Both the position numbers and the translations under genes were made by a program. A DNA stretch of 64,000 bases from JAEUNX01 sp034004685. Lineage in GTDB: Bacteria; Pseudomonadota; Gammaproteobacteria; Burkholderiales; Rhodocyclaceae. The stretch is taken from NCBI GenBank assembly GCA_034004685.1, contig JAVEWG010000011.1, positions 23,283 to 87,282 of the forward strand, read 5' to 3'. Shown here in pieces: positions 17,114-25,934 of this stretch; positions within the stretch are counted from its first letter, which is position 1; the number at the start of each line of letters is the position of its first letter. The notes under the pieces were generated by a model that was not told the origin of the DNA, ran no database searches, and worked only from the letters and a program-made list of their open reading frames with translations.

Positions 17114-17677
17114 ATGCACTTCAACATTCCCAATACCCTGACTTGGGCGCGTATCGCCCTTATTCCGATCTTCGTCGGGGTTTTCTATCTGCCCGAAACC
17201 TGGCTGTCCGCACGGGAAAAGGACCTGTTCGCTACCCTGGTGTTCGTGCTGGCGGCGGCCACCGACTGGTTCGATGGTTACCTGGCCCGCAGCCTGGGGC
17301 AGACCTCGGCCTTTGGCGCCTTTCTCGATCCGGTGGCGGACAAGCTCATGGTGGCGTCAGCGCTCATCGTCCTGGTGCACCTGGGGCGAGTGGATTCCCT
17401 CATCGCTGTGATCATCATTGGCCGGGAGATCGCCATTTCCGCCCTGCGGGAGTGGATGGCCCGGGTGGGGGATGTGGCCAACGTGGCGGTGGCCTATGTG
17501 GGCAAGCTTAAGACCGCCGCCCAGATGACAGCCATTCCTTTGCTGCTATACAATGCCGACCTCCTGACGATCGACGTCAGGCCCTTGGGAGGTGTGCTGA
17601 TCTACGTGGCCGCTGCCTTGACCCTGTGGTCCATGGGTTATTACCTGCGGCGTGCTGCGCCGAAGATGAAGGGCTGA
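17114..17677 (+). CDS. pgsA: CDP-diacylglycerol-glycerol-3-phosphate 3-phosphatidyltransferase
   Basis: Inner-membrane enzyme that makes phosphatidylglycerol phosphate, the committed step to PG and cardiolipin. 187 residues, several membrane segments, and the CDP-alcohol phosphotransferase signature DWFDGYLARSLGQTSAFG followed by FLDPVADKLM, in which the acidic residues bind metal. It starts 24 bp after uvrC, an association conserved in proteobacteria. The tRNA cluster promoter begins 15 bp past its stop. Confidence 0.96.
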   Translation: MHFNIPNTLTWARIALIPIFVGVFYLPETWLSAREKDLFATLVFVLAAATDWFDGYLARSLGQTSAFGAFLDPVADKLMVASALIVLVHLGRVDSLIAVIIIGREIAISALREWMARVGDVANVAVAYVGKLKTAAQMTAIPLLLYNADLLTIDVRPLGGVLIYVAAALTLWSMGYYLRRAAPKMKG

Positions 17678-17691
17678 AGCGAAAGATCGGG

Positions 17692-17719
17692 TTGACAAGG
17701 AAAGATCGCAATCTATAAT
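17692..17719 (+). promoter_or_regulatory. Strong sigma-70 promoter of the tRNA cluster
   Basis: Perfect TTGACA (17692-17697), a 16-nt spacer and perfect TATAAT (17714-17719), placed 13 nt before the first tRNA. A consensus promoter like this is expected for stable RNA. Confidence 0.9.
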
Positions 17720-17732
17720 AGCGGTCTCTTTT

Positions 17733-17808
17733 GCGGGAATAGCTCAGTTGGTAGAGCGCAACCTTGCCAAGGTTGAGGTCGCGAGTTCGAGACTCGTTTC
17801 CCGCTCCA
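17733..17808 (+). tRNA. tRNA-Gly (GCC), copy 1
   Basis: 76 nt including encoded CCA. Acceptor GCGGGAA pairs with TTCCCGC, the anticodon loop CCTTGCCAAGG gives anticodon GCC, and the T arm GCGAGTTCGAGACTCG is intact. Sequence identical to copy 2 at 17964-18039. Confidence 0.97.
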
Positions 17809-17818
17809 AAATTCGTCA

Positions 17819-17845
17819 GGGGAAGGCCACGGGCTTTCCCCTTTT
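17819..17845 (+). terminator. Hairpin with T run between tRNA-Gly and tRNA-Cys
   Basis: GGGGAAGGCC pairs with GGCTTTCCCC (one G-T pair) around ACG and is followed by TTTT. It looks like an intrinsic terminator within the tRNA cluster; it could be a partial terminator or a processing hairpin, since the two downstream tRNAs have no evident promoter of their own. Confidence 0.5.
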
Positions 17846-17882
17846 GCTTCCCAAGCTTGGGGGGCGCACAGGTTGCATGGCT

Positions 17883-17956
17883 GGCGCGATAGCAAAGCGG
17901 TTATGCAGTGGATTGCAAATCCATCTAGGTCGGTTCGACTCCGGCTCGCGCCTCCA
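17883..17956 (+). tRNA. tRNA-Cys (GCA)
   Basis: 74 nt with encoded CCA. Acceptor GGCGCGA pairs with TCGCGCC; the anticodon loop GGATTGCAAATCC gives anticodon GCA. Seven nt separate it from the following tRNA-Gly. Confidence 0.97.
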
Positions 17957-17963
17957 GAAATTT

Positions 17964-18039
17964 GCGGGAATAGCTCAGTTGGTAGAGCGCAACCTTGCCA
18001 AGGTTGAGGTCGCGAGTTCGAGACTCGTTTCCCGCTCCA
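17964..18039 (+). tRNA. tRNA-Gly (GCC), copy 2
   Basis: 76 nt, base for base the same as copy 1 including CCA, with different flanks. Followed after 6 nt by a strong terminator. Confidence 0.97.
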
Positions 18040-18045
18040 GCATCC

Positions 18046-18083
18046 AGGAGGGGATGGCGGTGACGCCATCCCCTCCTTCGTTT
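18046..18083 (+). terminator. Intrinsic terminator of the tRNA cluster
   Basis: A 14-bp perfect stem (AGGAGGGGATGGCG with CGCCATCCCCTCCT) closed by a GTGA tetraloop (GNRA type), then TCGTTT. It ends 5 nt before the next gene's ATG. Confidence 0.9.
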
Positions 18084-18088
18084 CGTCC

Positions 18089-19285
18089 ATGAAAACGGCC
18101 TTGCCCCATGCCATGGCGGAGCGGCTGGCCGGCTTGGGCCCGGACACCTGCCTGCCCGACCCCGCCAACGATCTTGCCATGCTGGCCCGGCGCATTCTGG
18201 CGCGGTTTGGCGGCGGCCCCGCCGCGACGGGCGGGGTGGCGCCGGCCTGGGCGGGGCGTACCCTGGTGCTGCTGGTGGTGGATGGGTTGGGCCTGACCTA
18301 TCTGGCCTCCCGGGGTGCTGGTGGCTTTCTGGCCAGCCACCTGATCGGTGAAGTGTTCTCGGTGTTCCCCTGCACCACCGCCAGCGCCATCACCACCCTG
18401 ATGACTGGTCTGTCACCGGTGTCCCACGGGCTCACCGGCTGGTTCATCCGAGATGAGCGCTTCGGCGGGGTGCTGGCGCCCTTGCCCCTGGAGCTGCGGG
18501 GGGGTGGCCCCTTGCAGACCCCCCTGCTGACCCCGCGCCTGTTCCCCTACCGGACCCTGTTTCAACGGCTGAACAGTCGATCGGTGGTGGTCTCGCCCCG
18601 CCAGATTGCCGAATCGCCCTTTAATCGCCGTCACAGCCGGGGGGCCCGGCCCATGGCCTATGAGGGGCTGTCTGGCCTGCTGATGGAGGTCGATTCGGCG
18701 GTGGCCAGCTTGGGGGCCGAGGGCGGTTACGTGTATGCCTACCTGCCGGATTTCGACAGCCTGGCTCACAGCAAGGGGGTGGGGTCGGACGCGGCCCGGG
18801 CCCTGTTCTGGCGCATCGATGGGGCGGCGGAGGCGCTTGCCGCCCGGCTGGGGGGCCGGGGGGTGGATCTCCTCATCACGGCGGATCACGGATTTCAGGA
18901 TATCCCGCCGGAGCGGGTGCTGCGTCTGGAGGAGTGGCCCGAAGTGCTGGCTCTGCTGGCGGCGCCCCTGTGGGGAGAGCGGCGCATGGCCTGGTGTCAG
19001 GCCCGTTCAGGCCAGGAGGTGGCGCTGGCGCGGGCGCTGGAGGCGCGCCTGGCGGGCCGCGGGGTGGTGCTTCCCGCAGCTGGGCTGGTTGCCGCCGGTT
19101 TCCTGGGCCAGGGCCGGGCGCACCGGCGCCTGGTCGAGCGCCTGGGGAGCCACGCCATCCTGATGGCCTCGGGCTGGATCCTGCAGGACACTGTACCGGG
19201 AGAGCGTCCTCACGTCATGGTGGGTTACCACGGCGGGTTGAGCCGGGCGGAGATGGTGGTACCCCTGATTCATGTCCCGGCCTGA
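18089..19285 (+). CDS. Alkaline-phosphatase-superfamily phosphodiesterase/nucleotide pyrophosphatase-like protein
   Basis: 398 residues with the metal-binding core of the alkaline phosphatase superfamily: LLVVDGLG (metal Asp), VFPCTTASAITTLMTGLSPVSHG (candidate nucleophile Thr), YLPDFDSLAHSKG (metal Asp/His), LITADHGF (Asp-His) and YHGGLSRAEM (His). This fits type I phosphodiesterase/nucleotide pyrophosphatase family members. No signal peptide is evident, so a cytosolic location is inferred. The substrate is unknown. It starts 5 nt behind the tRNA terminator and has no visible promoter or good ribosome-binding site, so the ATG chosen is provisional. Confidence 0.75.
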   Translation: MKTALPHAMAERLAGLGPDTCLPDPANDLAMLARRILARFGGGPAATGGVAPAWAGRTLVLLVVDGLGLTYLASRGAGGFLASHLIGEVFSVFPCTTASAITTLMTGLSPVSHGLTGWFIRDERFGGVLAPLPLELRGGGPLQTPLLTPRLFPYRTLFQRLNSRSVVVSPRQIAESPFNRRHSRGARPMAYEGLSGLLMEVDSAVASLGAEGGYVYAYLPDFDSLAHSKGVGSDAARALFWRIDGAAEALAARLGGRGVDLLITADHGFQDIPPERVLRLEEWPEVLALLAAPLWGERRMAWCQARSGQEVALARALEARLAGRGVVLPAAGLVAAGFLGQGRAHRRLVERLGSHAILMASGWILQDTVPGERPHVMVGYHGGLSRAEMVVPLIHVPA

Positions 19286-19354
19286 CGGCGGATCTGCTGC
19301 AACGTTCCTGTCATGGGGTTTCGCTAGCCTCTAGCTAAAAGGGAGGCGGTCAGC

Positions 19355-19483
19355 ATGGTGAAGCGTTTGGTGACCTGGTGGCGGGTTGTAAGACTCAAGG
19401 CCGGAGGCGGGGCAGCCCAGGTGCTGGCTTGGGAGCCCCTGTGTTTCGTGCCGGAGGGTGAGCGGCGGGCAGCAAAAAAATGA
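19355..19483 (+). CDS. Possible small basic protein, 42 residues
   Basis: ATG at 19355 has a good ribosome-binding site (GGGAGG at 19341-19346). The 42-residue product begins MVKRLVTWWRVVRLKAGGG and ends ERRAAKK: basic, with an amphipathic tryptophan-rich start. No homology is recognised. Its terminal run of A (19474-19480) is also the T tract of a terminator for the opposite-strand DUF1178 gene, so chance cannot be excluded. Confidence 0.35.
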   Translation: MVKRLVTWWRVVRLKAGGGAAQVLAWEPLCFVPEGERRAAKK

Positions 19484-19503
19484 AAGGGCGGAGGCCAGCC
19501 CTC
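19474..19503 (-). terminator. Candidate terminator after the DUF1178 gene
   Basis: On the minus strand AGGGC pairs with GCCCT around an 8-nt loop and is followed by TTCATTTTTTT. The stem is short (5 bp, plus a possible G-T pair), but the T tract is strong and it sits exactly at the end of the minus-strand gene. Confidence 0.5.
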
Positions 19504-19915
19504 AGTGGAGATCCTTTTCCGCCGGCGGTACCGGCAGAACGGCGATCCCTTCTTCCAGCAGATCGCGGATCTCATTCCCGGAGGCTTGGCCCTTGATGCC
19601 CCGGGTCTCGATGTCGCCATGATGCATGCGGCGCGCTTCCTCCACGAAGCGCTCCCCCACGTCTTCGGCGTTGGCGGCCGCTTCCCGCAGCTGGTTGATC
19701 AGTCGGGCGGCGATCTCCTGGGGCTTGGGCGATGGGCTGCCGGCCGCCGTCCGGGTCTGCACGTAGGGCGCGGTGGGACGGCGCGTCACTTGGTGGGTGC
19801 CGCACATCGGGCATTCCACCAAGCCCCGGGCGGCCTGCTCCTCGAAGGCGGTGCCGGAGGCGAACCAGCCTTCGAAGGTGTGACCCTCATGGCATTCGAG
19901 ATTAAGGACGATCAT
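19502..19915 (-). CDS. DUF1178 family protein
   Basis: 137 residues starting MIVLNLECHEGHTFEGWF, with a second cysteine pair in VECPMCGTHQVTRRPTAP, so a small zinc-ribbon-like N-terminal part is likely. The C-terminal half is helical (EIAARLINQLREAAANAEDVGERFVEEARRMHHGD...). Matches DUF1178, for which no function is established. The frame is open through the upstream tRNA-Leu, but ATG 19915 gives the family start. It lies 48 nt downstream of tRNA-Leu and the min operon on the same strand. Confidence 0.85.
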   Translation of the reverse strand: MIVLNLECHEGHTFEGWFASGTAFEEQAARGLVECPMCGTHQVTRRPTAPYVQTRTAAGSPSPKPQEIAARLINQLREAAANAEDVGERFVEEARRMHHGDIETRGIKGQASGNEIRDLLEEGIAVLPVPPAEKDLH

Positions 19916-19963
19916 GGTGATGGACCGCAGTGCGCTCGCAGCTTGGATCCGATCCTGGGAAAG

Positions 19964-20048
19964 TGGTGCCCGGAGCGGGAATCGAACCCGCATGCCTAAC
20001 GGCGAGGGATTTTAAGTCCCTTGTGTCTACCGATTTCACCATCCGGGC
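19964..20048 (-). tRNA. tRNA-Leu (TAA)
   Basis: 85 nt on the minus strand with encoded CCA. Acceptor GCCCGGA pairs with TCCGGGC; the anticodon loop ACTTAAAAT gives anticodon TAA; the long variable arm is typical of leucine tRNA. Its 5' end is only 6 nt after the minE stop, so it is probably processed from the min transcript unless a promoter lies within minE. Confidence 0.96.
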
Positions 20049-20054
20049 GGGGCG

Positions 20055-20315
20055 TCAGCGGCCTTGGTCGGGCAGGACGATATTGACGTCCAGCACCTCA
20101 TAATTGCCTTGTTTTTCCAGTTGAACCTTGATGTCGTCCGGGTTGATGTGGACGTACTTGGAGATGACCTGGATCAGTTCCTTTTGCAGGGCTGGCAGGA
20201 AATCGGCAGCGCTGCCGGTATCGGTGCGCTCCCGGGCGATGATGAGCTGGAGGCGCTCCTTGGCCACCGAGGCGGTCTTCTGCTTGGTTCCGAACAGCAG
20301 ATCGAGAAGGGACAT
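20055..20315 (-). CDS. minE: Cell division topological specificity factor MinE
   Basis: 86-residue regulator of Min oscillation: it displaces MinD from the membrane and restricts MinCD to the poles. It begins MSLLDLLFGTKQKTASVAKERLQLIIARER (membrane-targeting and MinD-binding helix) and has the topological-specificity domain ending VLDVNIVLPDQGR. Last protein gene of minCDE; 1 nt separates it from minD. Confidence 0.97.
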   Translation of the reverse strand: MSLLDLLFGTKQKTASVAKERLQLIIARERTDTGSAADFLPALQKELIQVISKYVHINPDDIKVQLEKQGNYEVLDVNIVLPDQGR

Positions 20316-20316
20316 G

Positions 20317-21132
20317 TCACTTCCCTCCGAAGAGGCGCTTCAGGAGGCCGGGTTTTTCGTAGTCCACGAAGCGCAGGGGCCGCTCCTCGCCCAGGAAGCG
20401 GGCCACTACGTCGGCGTAGGCTTCGGCCACGTCGCTGCCCTTGAGGTGGATCGCCGGGACCCCCTGGTTGGAGGCATGCAGCACCGATTCAGACTCGGGG
20501 ATCACCCCGATCAGGGGCACCCGCAAGAGCTCCTGGACGTCCTTGTAGGAGAGCATTTCCCCTTCGTCCACCCGCTTGGCGGAGTAGCGGGTCACCAGCA
20601 GATGCTCCTTGACCGGCTCCTTGCCCTCCACGGCGCGGCGGGATTTGGATTGGAGGATGCCCAGGATGCGGTCCGAGTCCCGCACCGAGGAGACTTCCGG
20701 ATTGCTCACCACCACCGCTTCGTCGGCAAAGGTCAGGGCCATCACCGCGCCTCTTTCGATGCCGGCGGGGGAGTCGCAGACCACGTAGTCGAAGCCCAGG
20801 TGTTCCAGCTCCTTGAGGACCTTCTCCACCCCCTCCTCGGTGAGGGCGTCCTTGTCCCGGGTCTGGGAGGCGGGCAGCACGAAGAGGTTCTCGCAGTGCT
20901 TGTCCTTGATGAGGGCCTGGTTGAGCCTGGCCTCGCCGTTGATCACGTTGACCAGGTCATAGACCACCCGCCGTTCGCAACCCATGATGAGGTCCAGATT
21001 GCGCAGACCCACGTCGAAATCGATCACCGCGGTCTTGAAGCCCCGCAGGGCCAGCCCCGACGAGAAGGCCGCGCTGGTGGTGGTTTTGCCGACGCCGCCC
21101 TTGCCGGACGTTACGACGATGACTCGAGTCAC
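20317..21132 (-). CDS. minD: Septum site-determining ATPase MinD
   Basis: 271 residues. Deviant Walker A SGKGGVGKTTTSAAF, switch regions IDFDVGLRNLDLIMGCE and YVVCDSPAGIE, and the C-terminal amphipathic membrane-targeting helix (PGLLKRLFGGK). It recruits MinC to the membrane in its ATP form. Middle gene of minCDE. Confidence 0.98.
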   Translation of the reverse strand: MTRVIVVTSGKGGVGKTTTSAAFSSGLALRGFKTAVIDFDVGLRNLDLIMGCERRVVYDLVNVINGEARLNQALIKDKHCENLFVLPASQTRDKDALTEEGVEKVLKELEHLGFDYVVCDSPAGIERGAVMALTFADEAVVVSNPEVSSVRDSDRILGILQSKSRRAVEGKEPVKEHLLVTRYSAKRVDEGEMLSYKDVQELLRVPLIGVIPESESVLHASNQGVPAIHLKGSDVAEAYADVVARFLGEERPLRFVDYEKPGLLKRLFGGK

Positions 21133-21159
21133 GGTTTCCCTCTCTGCATGTGGTGAGCC

Positions 21160-21918
21160 TCAGTCGAGCTGAAGCGATTCGATGGCCAGATTTTGTTGGT
21201 CGCCGGAGCCAGTGAGCTTCACCTGGGCAGGTTTGGCCGCCACTTTCTCCGGGACGCCCTGTTCAAAGGTGCGATAGACCCCGGCGATGGCTACCAGCTC
21301 GGGGCCGAAATTGGATGCATAGATGCGGGCCGAAGCATCCCCCTGGGCGCCCGCGATGGCCCGGCCCCGCAGGGGGCCGTAGCAGTGGATGCTACCGTCG
21401 GCGATGACTTCGGCACCGTGGCTCAATCCCCCCACCAGCACCAAGTCGGATCCCTTGGCGTAGATCTGTTGGCCGGTGCGCAGGAAGCGATCCACCACCA
21501 TGGTGCGCCCCGGGGGCGCGGCCGGGGGGGGCGGGTTTGGCGCTGCGGCCTGGGGCGCGGGAGCGGGAGGCGCGGTTGGAGCGGGGCGCACGGATTCCTG
21601 GCCGAGGATGGCCAGCCCTGCCTGGCGGGCGGAGGCCTGGAGGGCCTCCGGCAGATTGCGCACTCCTACGGGCTGCATCTGGTAGCGGCGCAGCAGGGAC
21701 AGCAGTCCGGCCCAATCCACGCGCTCCGGGCAGGGGGAAAGTTCGGCGAAATCCAGGACGGTGGCCTCGCCGCTGAAGAAGTCGGCCATGCCCCCCAGCA
21801 TTTTGTGGAGGGCGTCGGCCAGGGCGGCGGGTTCCGTTCCCCGCAGGTAGGCGGTCATGACGCCCAGGGTGGCACCCTTGAACTCGACAAGCCTGGACGG
21901 AGGGGGAAGGGATGACAT
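21160..21918 (-). CDS. minC: Septum site-determining protein MinC
   Basis: 252 residues from ATG 21918 (the frame is open further upstream). The N-terminal FtsZ-interacting domain (LVEFKGATLGVMTAYL... to about residue 110) is linked by a Pro/Ala-rich segment (about 115-145) to the C-terminal beta-helix dimer domain (LRTGQQIYAKGSDLVLVGGLSHGAEVIADGSIHCYGPLRGRAIAGAQGD). First gene of minCDE; an 80-nt spacer separates it from the hslO stop and presumably holds its promoter. Confidence 0.96.
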   Translation of the reverse strand: MSSLPPPSRLVEFKGATLGVMTAYLRGTEPAALADALHKMLGGMADFFSGEATVLDFAELSPCPERVDWAGLLSLLRRYQMQPVGVRNLPEALQASARQAGLAILGQESVRPAPTAPPAPAPQAAAPNPPPPAAPPGRTMVVDRFLRTGQQIYAKGSDLVLVGGLSHGAEVIADGSIHCYGPLRGRAIAGAQGDASARIYASNFGPELVAIAGVYRTFEQGVPEKVAAKPAQVKLTGSGDQQNLAIESLQLD

Positions 21919-21998
21919 GGACGGGCCGGTCTGAAAACGAAGAAGTCTACTGGCGCACCCGCCTTCGGGCAAGGTTGGCGGGGACCGGCGGTGAAGTC

Positions 21999-22865
21999 TC
22001 AGTGCAAGGTGGGTGGGGGCGGTGGCTCGAATATTCCATCCAGGTCTTCTGCGGTGAAGCGGTAGGTGTGGTTGGAAAGGTCGTCGTGAACCTGGATTTC
22101 CCCCTGGTCGGCCAGGATCGCTTCCAGTTCTTCCCGCCCGAGGCTGCGCAGCATGCCGCGGATCTTTTCATCGTCGGCAGGCCAGTGATGGCGGACCGGG
22201 CGGGGCTCGAAAACCCTGACCGTTTCCTCGTGGAAGAGGCGGGTGAGGAGGGTGGCGGGGTCCAGATTGAGGAGTTCGGCCGGGGTGACGGTTTCAGCCA
22301 GGCCGCTGGCCCGGTGCCAGCCGTCTGCGTCCCGCTGGTCGGCACCGGGCAGCTTTTGCAGGAACAGGCCGGCGGCGGCCGTCTGGCTGGCGGCCAGCCA
22401 CAGGCGGGCGGGGGTCTGCTCCGATTGGGCCAGATAGTGCTCGAAGACCTGGGCCACGCTGTCTCCTTCCACCGGCACATAGCTCTGGAAGGGCTGGGGC
22501 GAGCCGGCCATGTCCAGGGTCAGGAGCAGCTGGCCATCCGCCACCAGGGTGGCCAGGCTGCCCGCCGGGAAGGGCGAGCTGCCCTTGGCGTAGCCCCGCA
22601 GGTTGAGTTCCTCGTTGCAGTCCATCACCAGGAGACTCAGGGGGCCGTGGCCCTGGATCTGGAAGGTGAGGCGGGCGGGTTGCTTGAGATTGCCGGCGAT
22701 AATGGCGCTGACGGCCCCCATTTCCCCCAGCAGGGCCGCCAGGGCCGGGTCGTAGTGGCGCCCGGCCTGGATGGCCTGCCAGACGTCGGTGAGCTGGACC
22801 ACCGCTCCCCGGATATCCAGATCCTCCAGCAAGAAGCGCTGGACGAAGCTCGCGGATGTGCTCAT
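21999..22865 (-). CDS. hslO: Hsp33-family chaperonin HslO lacking the redox-switch cysteines
   Basis: 288 residues that align by eye with Hsp33 along the whole length, including GHGPLSLLVMDC, LRGYAKG, LLLTLDMAG, PFQSYVP and the C-terminal linker MLRSLGREELEAILADQG. Hsp33 normally senses oxidation through four zinc-binding cysteines (CxC, then CxxC about 30 residues later). Here those positions read VRHHWPADD (residues about 224-232) and VHDDLSNH (about 259-266); the only cysteine in the protein is Cys in MDCNEE. Loss of the thiol switch is therefore directly visible, while the fold is retained. The start ATG 22865 has a strong ribosome-binding site (GGAGG) and overlaps the upstream arsC-like stop by 1 nt; tex-arsC-hslO look cotranscribed. 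Confidence 0.88.
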   Translation of the reverse strand: MSTSASFVQRFLLEDLDIRGAVVQLTDVWQAIQAGRHYDPALAALLGEMGAVSAIIAGNLKQPARLTFQIQGHGPLSLLVMDCNEELNLRGYAKGSSPFPAGSLATLVADGQLLLTLDMAGSPQPFQSYVPVEGDSVAQVFEHYLAQSEQTPARLWLAASQTAAAGLFLQKLPGADQRDADGWHRASGLAETVTPAELLNLDPATLLTRLFHEETVRVFEPRPVRHHWPADDEKIRGMLRSLGREELEAILADQGEIQVHDDLSNHTYRFTAEDLDGIFEPPPPPTLH

Positions 22866-23227
22866 CACTGATCCTCCTTGCCTAGAAAGCTGGCGAACAG
22901 GGCGGGGTCGAAGCCCACCAGCAACTGCCCCCCCGGGGTTTCCACCACCGGCCGGCGAATCAGGCTGGGATAGGCCCGCAAGAGCTGCACCGCGCCGCTC
23001 TGGGTATCCACCGCCTGCTCCTCGGGGGTCAGCTTGCGCCAGGTGGTACCCCGGGTGTTGATCAGGCTCTTCCAGCCGGCGGCCTTGCACCAAGCGTGGA
23101 GGCGGGCCGAGTCGATACCCGCCTTCTTGTAATCATGGAAGGTATAGGCCACCCCGTGCTGGTCGAGCCAGGCAAAGGCCTTCTTCATGGTGTCGCAGTT
23201 CTTGATGCCGTAGAGGGTGGTGGGCAT
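22865..23227 (-). CDS. ArsC/Spx-family protein (YffB-like)
   Basis: 120-residue thioredoxin-fold protein beginning MPTTLYGIKNCDTMKKAFAWL, with the single Cys and TMKKA pattern of the YffB/Spx-like ArsC family. Further motifs: YTFHDYKKAGID, LINTRGTTWRKL and IRRPVVE. The YffB branch is not a proven arsenate reductase; a thiol-related role is likely. It lies 16 nt after tex and is coupled to hslO by a TGATG overlap. Confidence 0.88.
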   Translation of the reverse strand: MPTTLYGIKNCDTMKKAFAWLDQHGVAYTFHDYKKAGIDSARLHAWCKAAGWKSLINTRGTTWRKLTPEEQAVDTQSGAVQLLRAYPSLIRRPVVETPGGQLLVGFDPALFASFLGKEDQ

Positions 23228-23243
23228 GGGGTTATTCCGGTAC

Positions 23244-25559
<2,316 letters not shown>

Positions 25560-25934
25560 GGTTCCGGAGGGGCGGATGGGGTGGAAGAGGGCGCGATGGT
25601 GAAGAAAGCCCGGCGGGGATGCAAGCCTGCCGCTGGCGGGTGGGGCATGGATTGGCGGCGATTGGCAGGGTGTCGTTGACGCCTGGGCGAGGGGCGGGGA
25701 TATTCCCAAAGAATTGCCGTGATTTCCCTCCGGCATATGTAAAAAACCTCAAGGGAGTAGCGCGGAGACCGTTCATTCCCTGCTTGGGATGACGGGGGGT
25801 GGGTGTGATATTTGTCACCGAAATTGTGGGTTTCGAGCGCGCTTTGAGAATTGGGTCGGTTTTCCCGCCCCTTCTTCGGATTGCGGCTTGCCCGGATTGG
25901 GCATGATCGCCGTGGACTGATCCAGACTCCCGCC
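25560..25934. other. Divergent intergenic region between tex and the c-di-GMP gene
   Basis: 375 bp without a convincing gene. It must hold the tex promoter (leftward) and the promoter of the EAL gene (rightward). A CRP-like palindrome lies at 25804-25819. The short frames crossing it show no family resemblance. Confidence 0.6.
25804..25819 (+). promoter_or_regulatory. Candidate CRP/Vfr-like binding site
   Basis: TGTGA-TATTTG-TCACC, nine of ten conserved positions of the TGTGA-N6-TCACA palindrome, 115 bp before the EAL-protein start. Whether this organism has a CRP-type regulator cannot be seen from the window. Confidence 0.4.
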
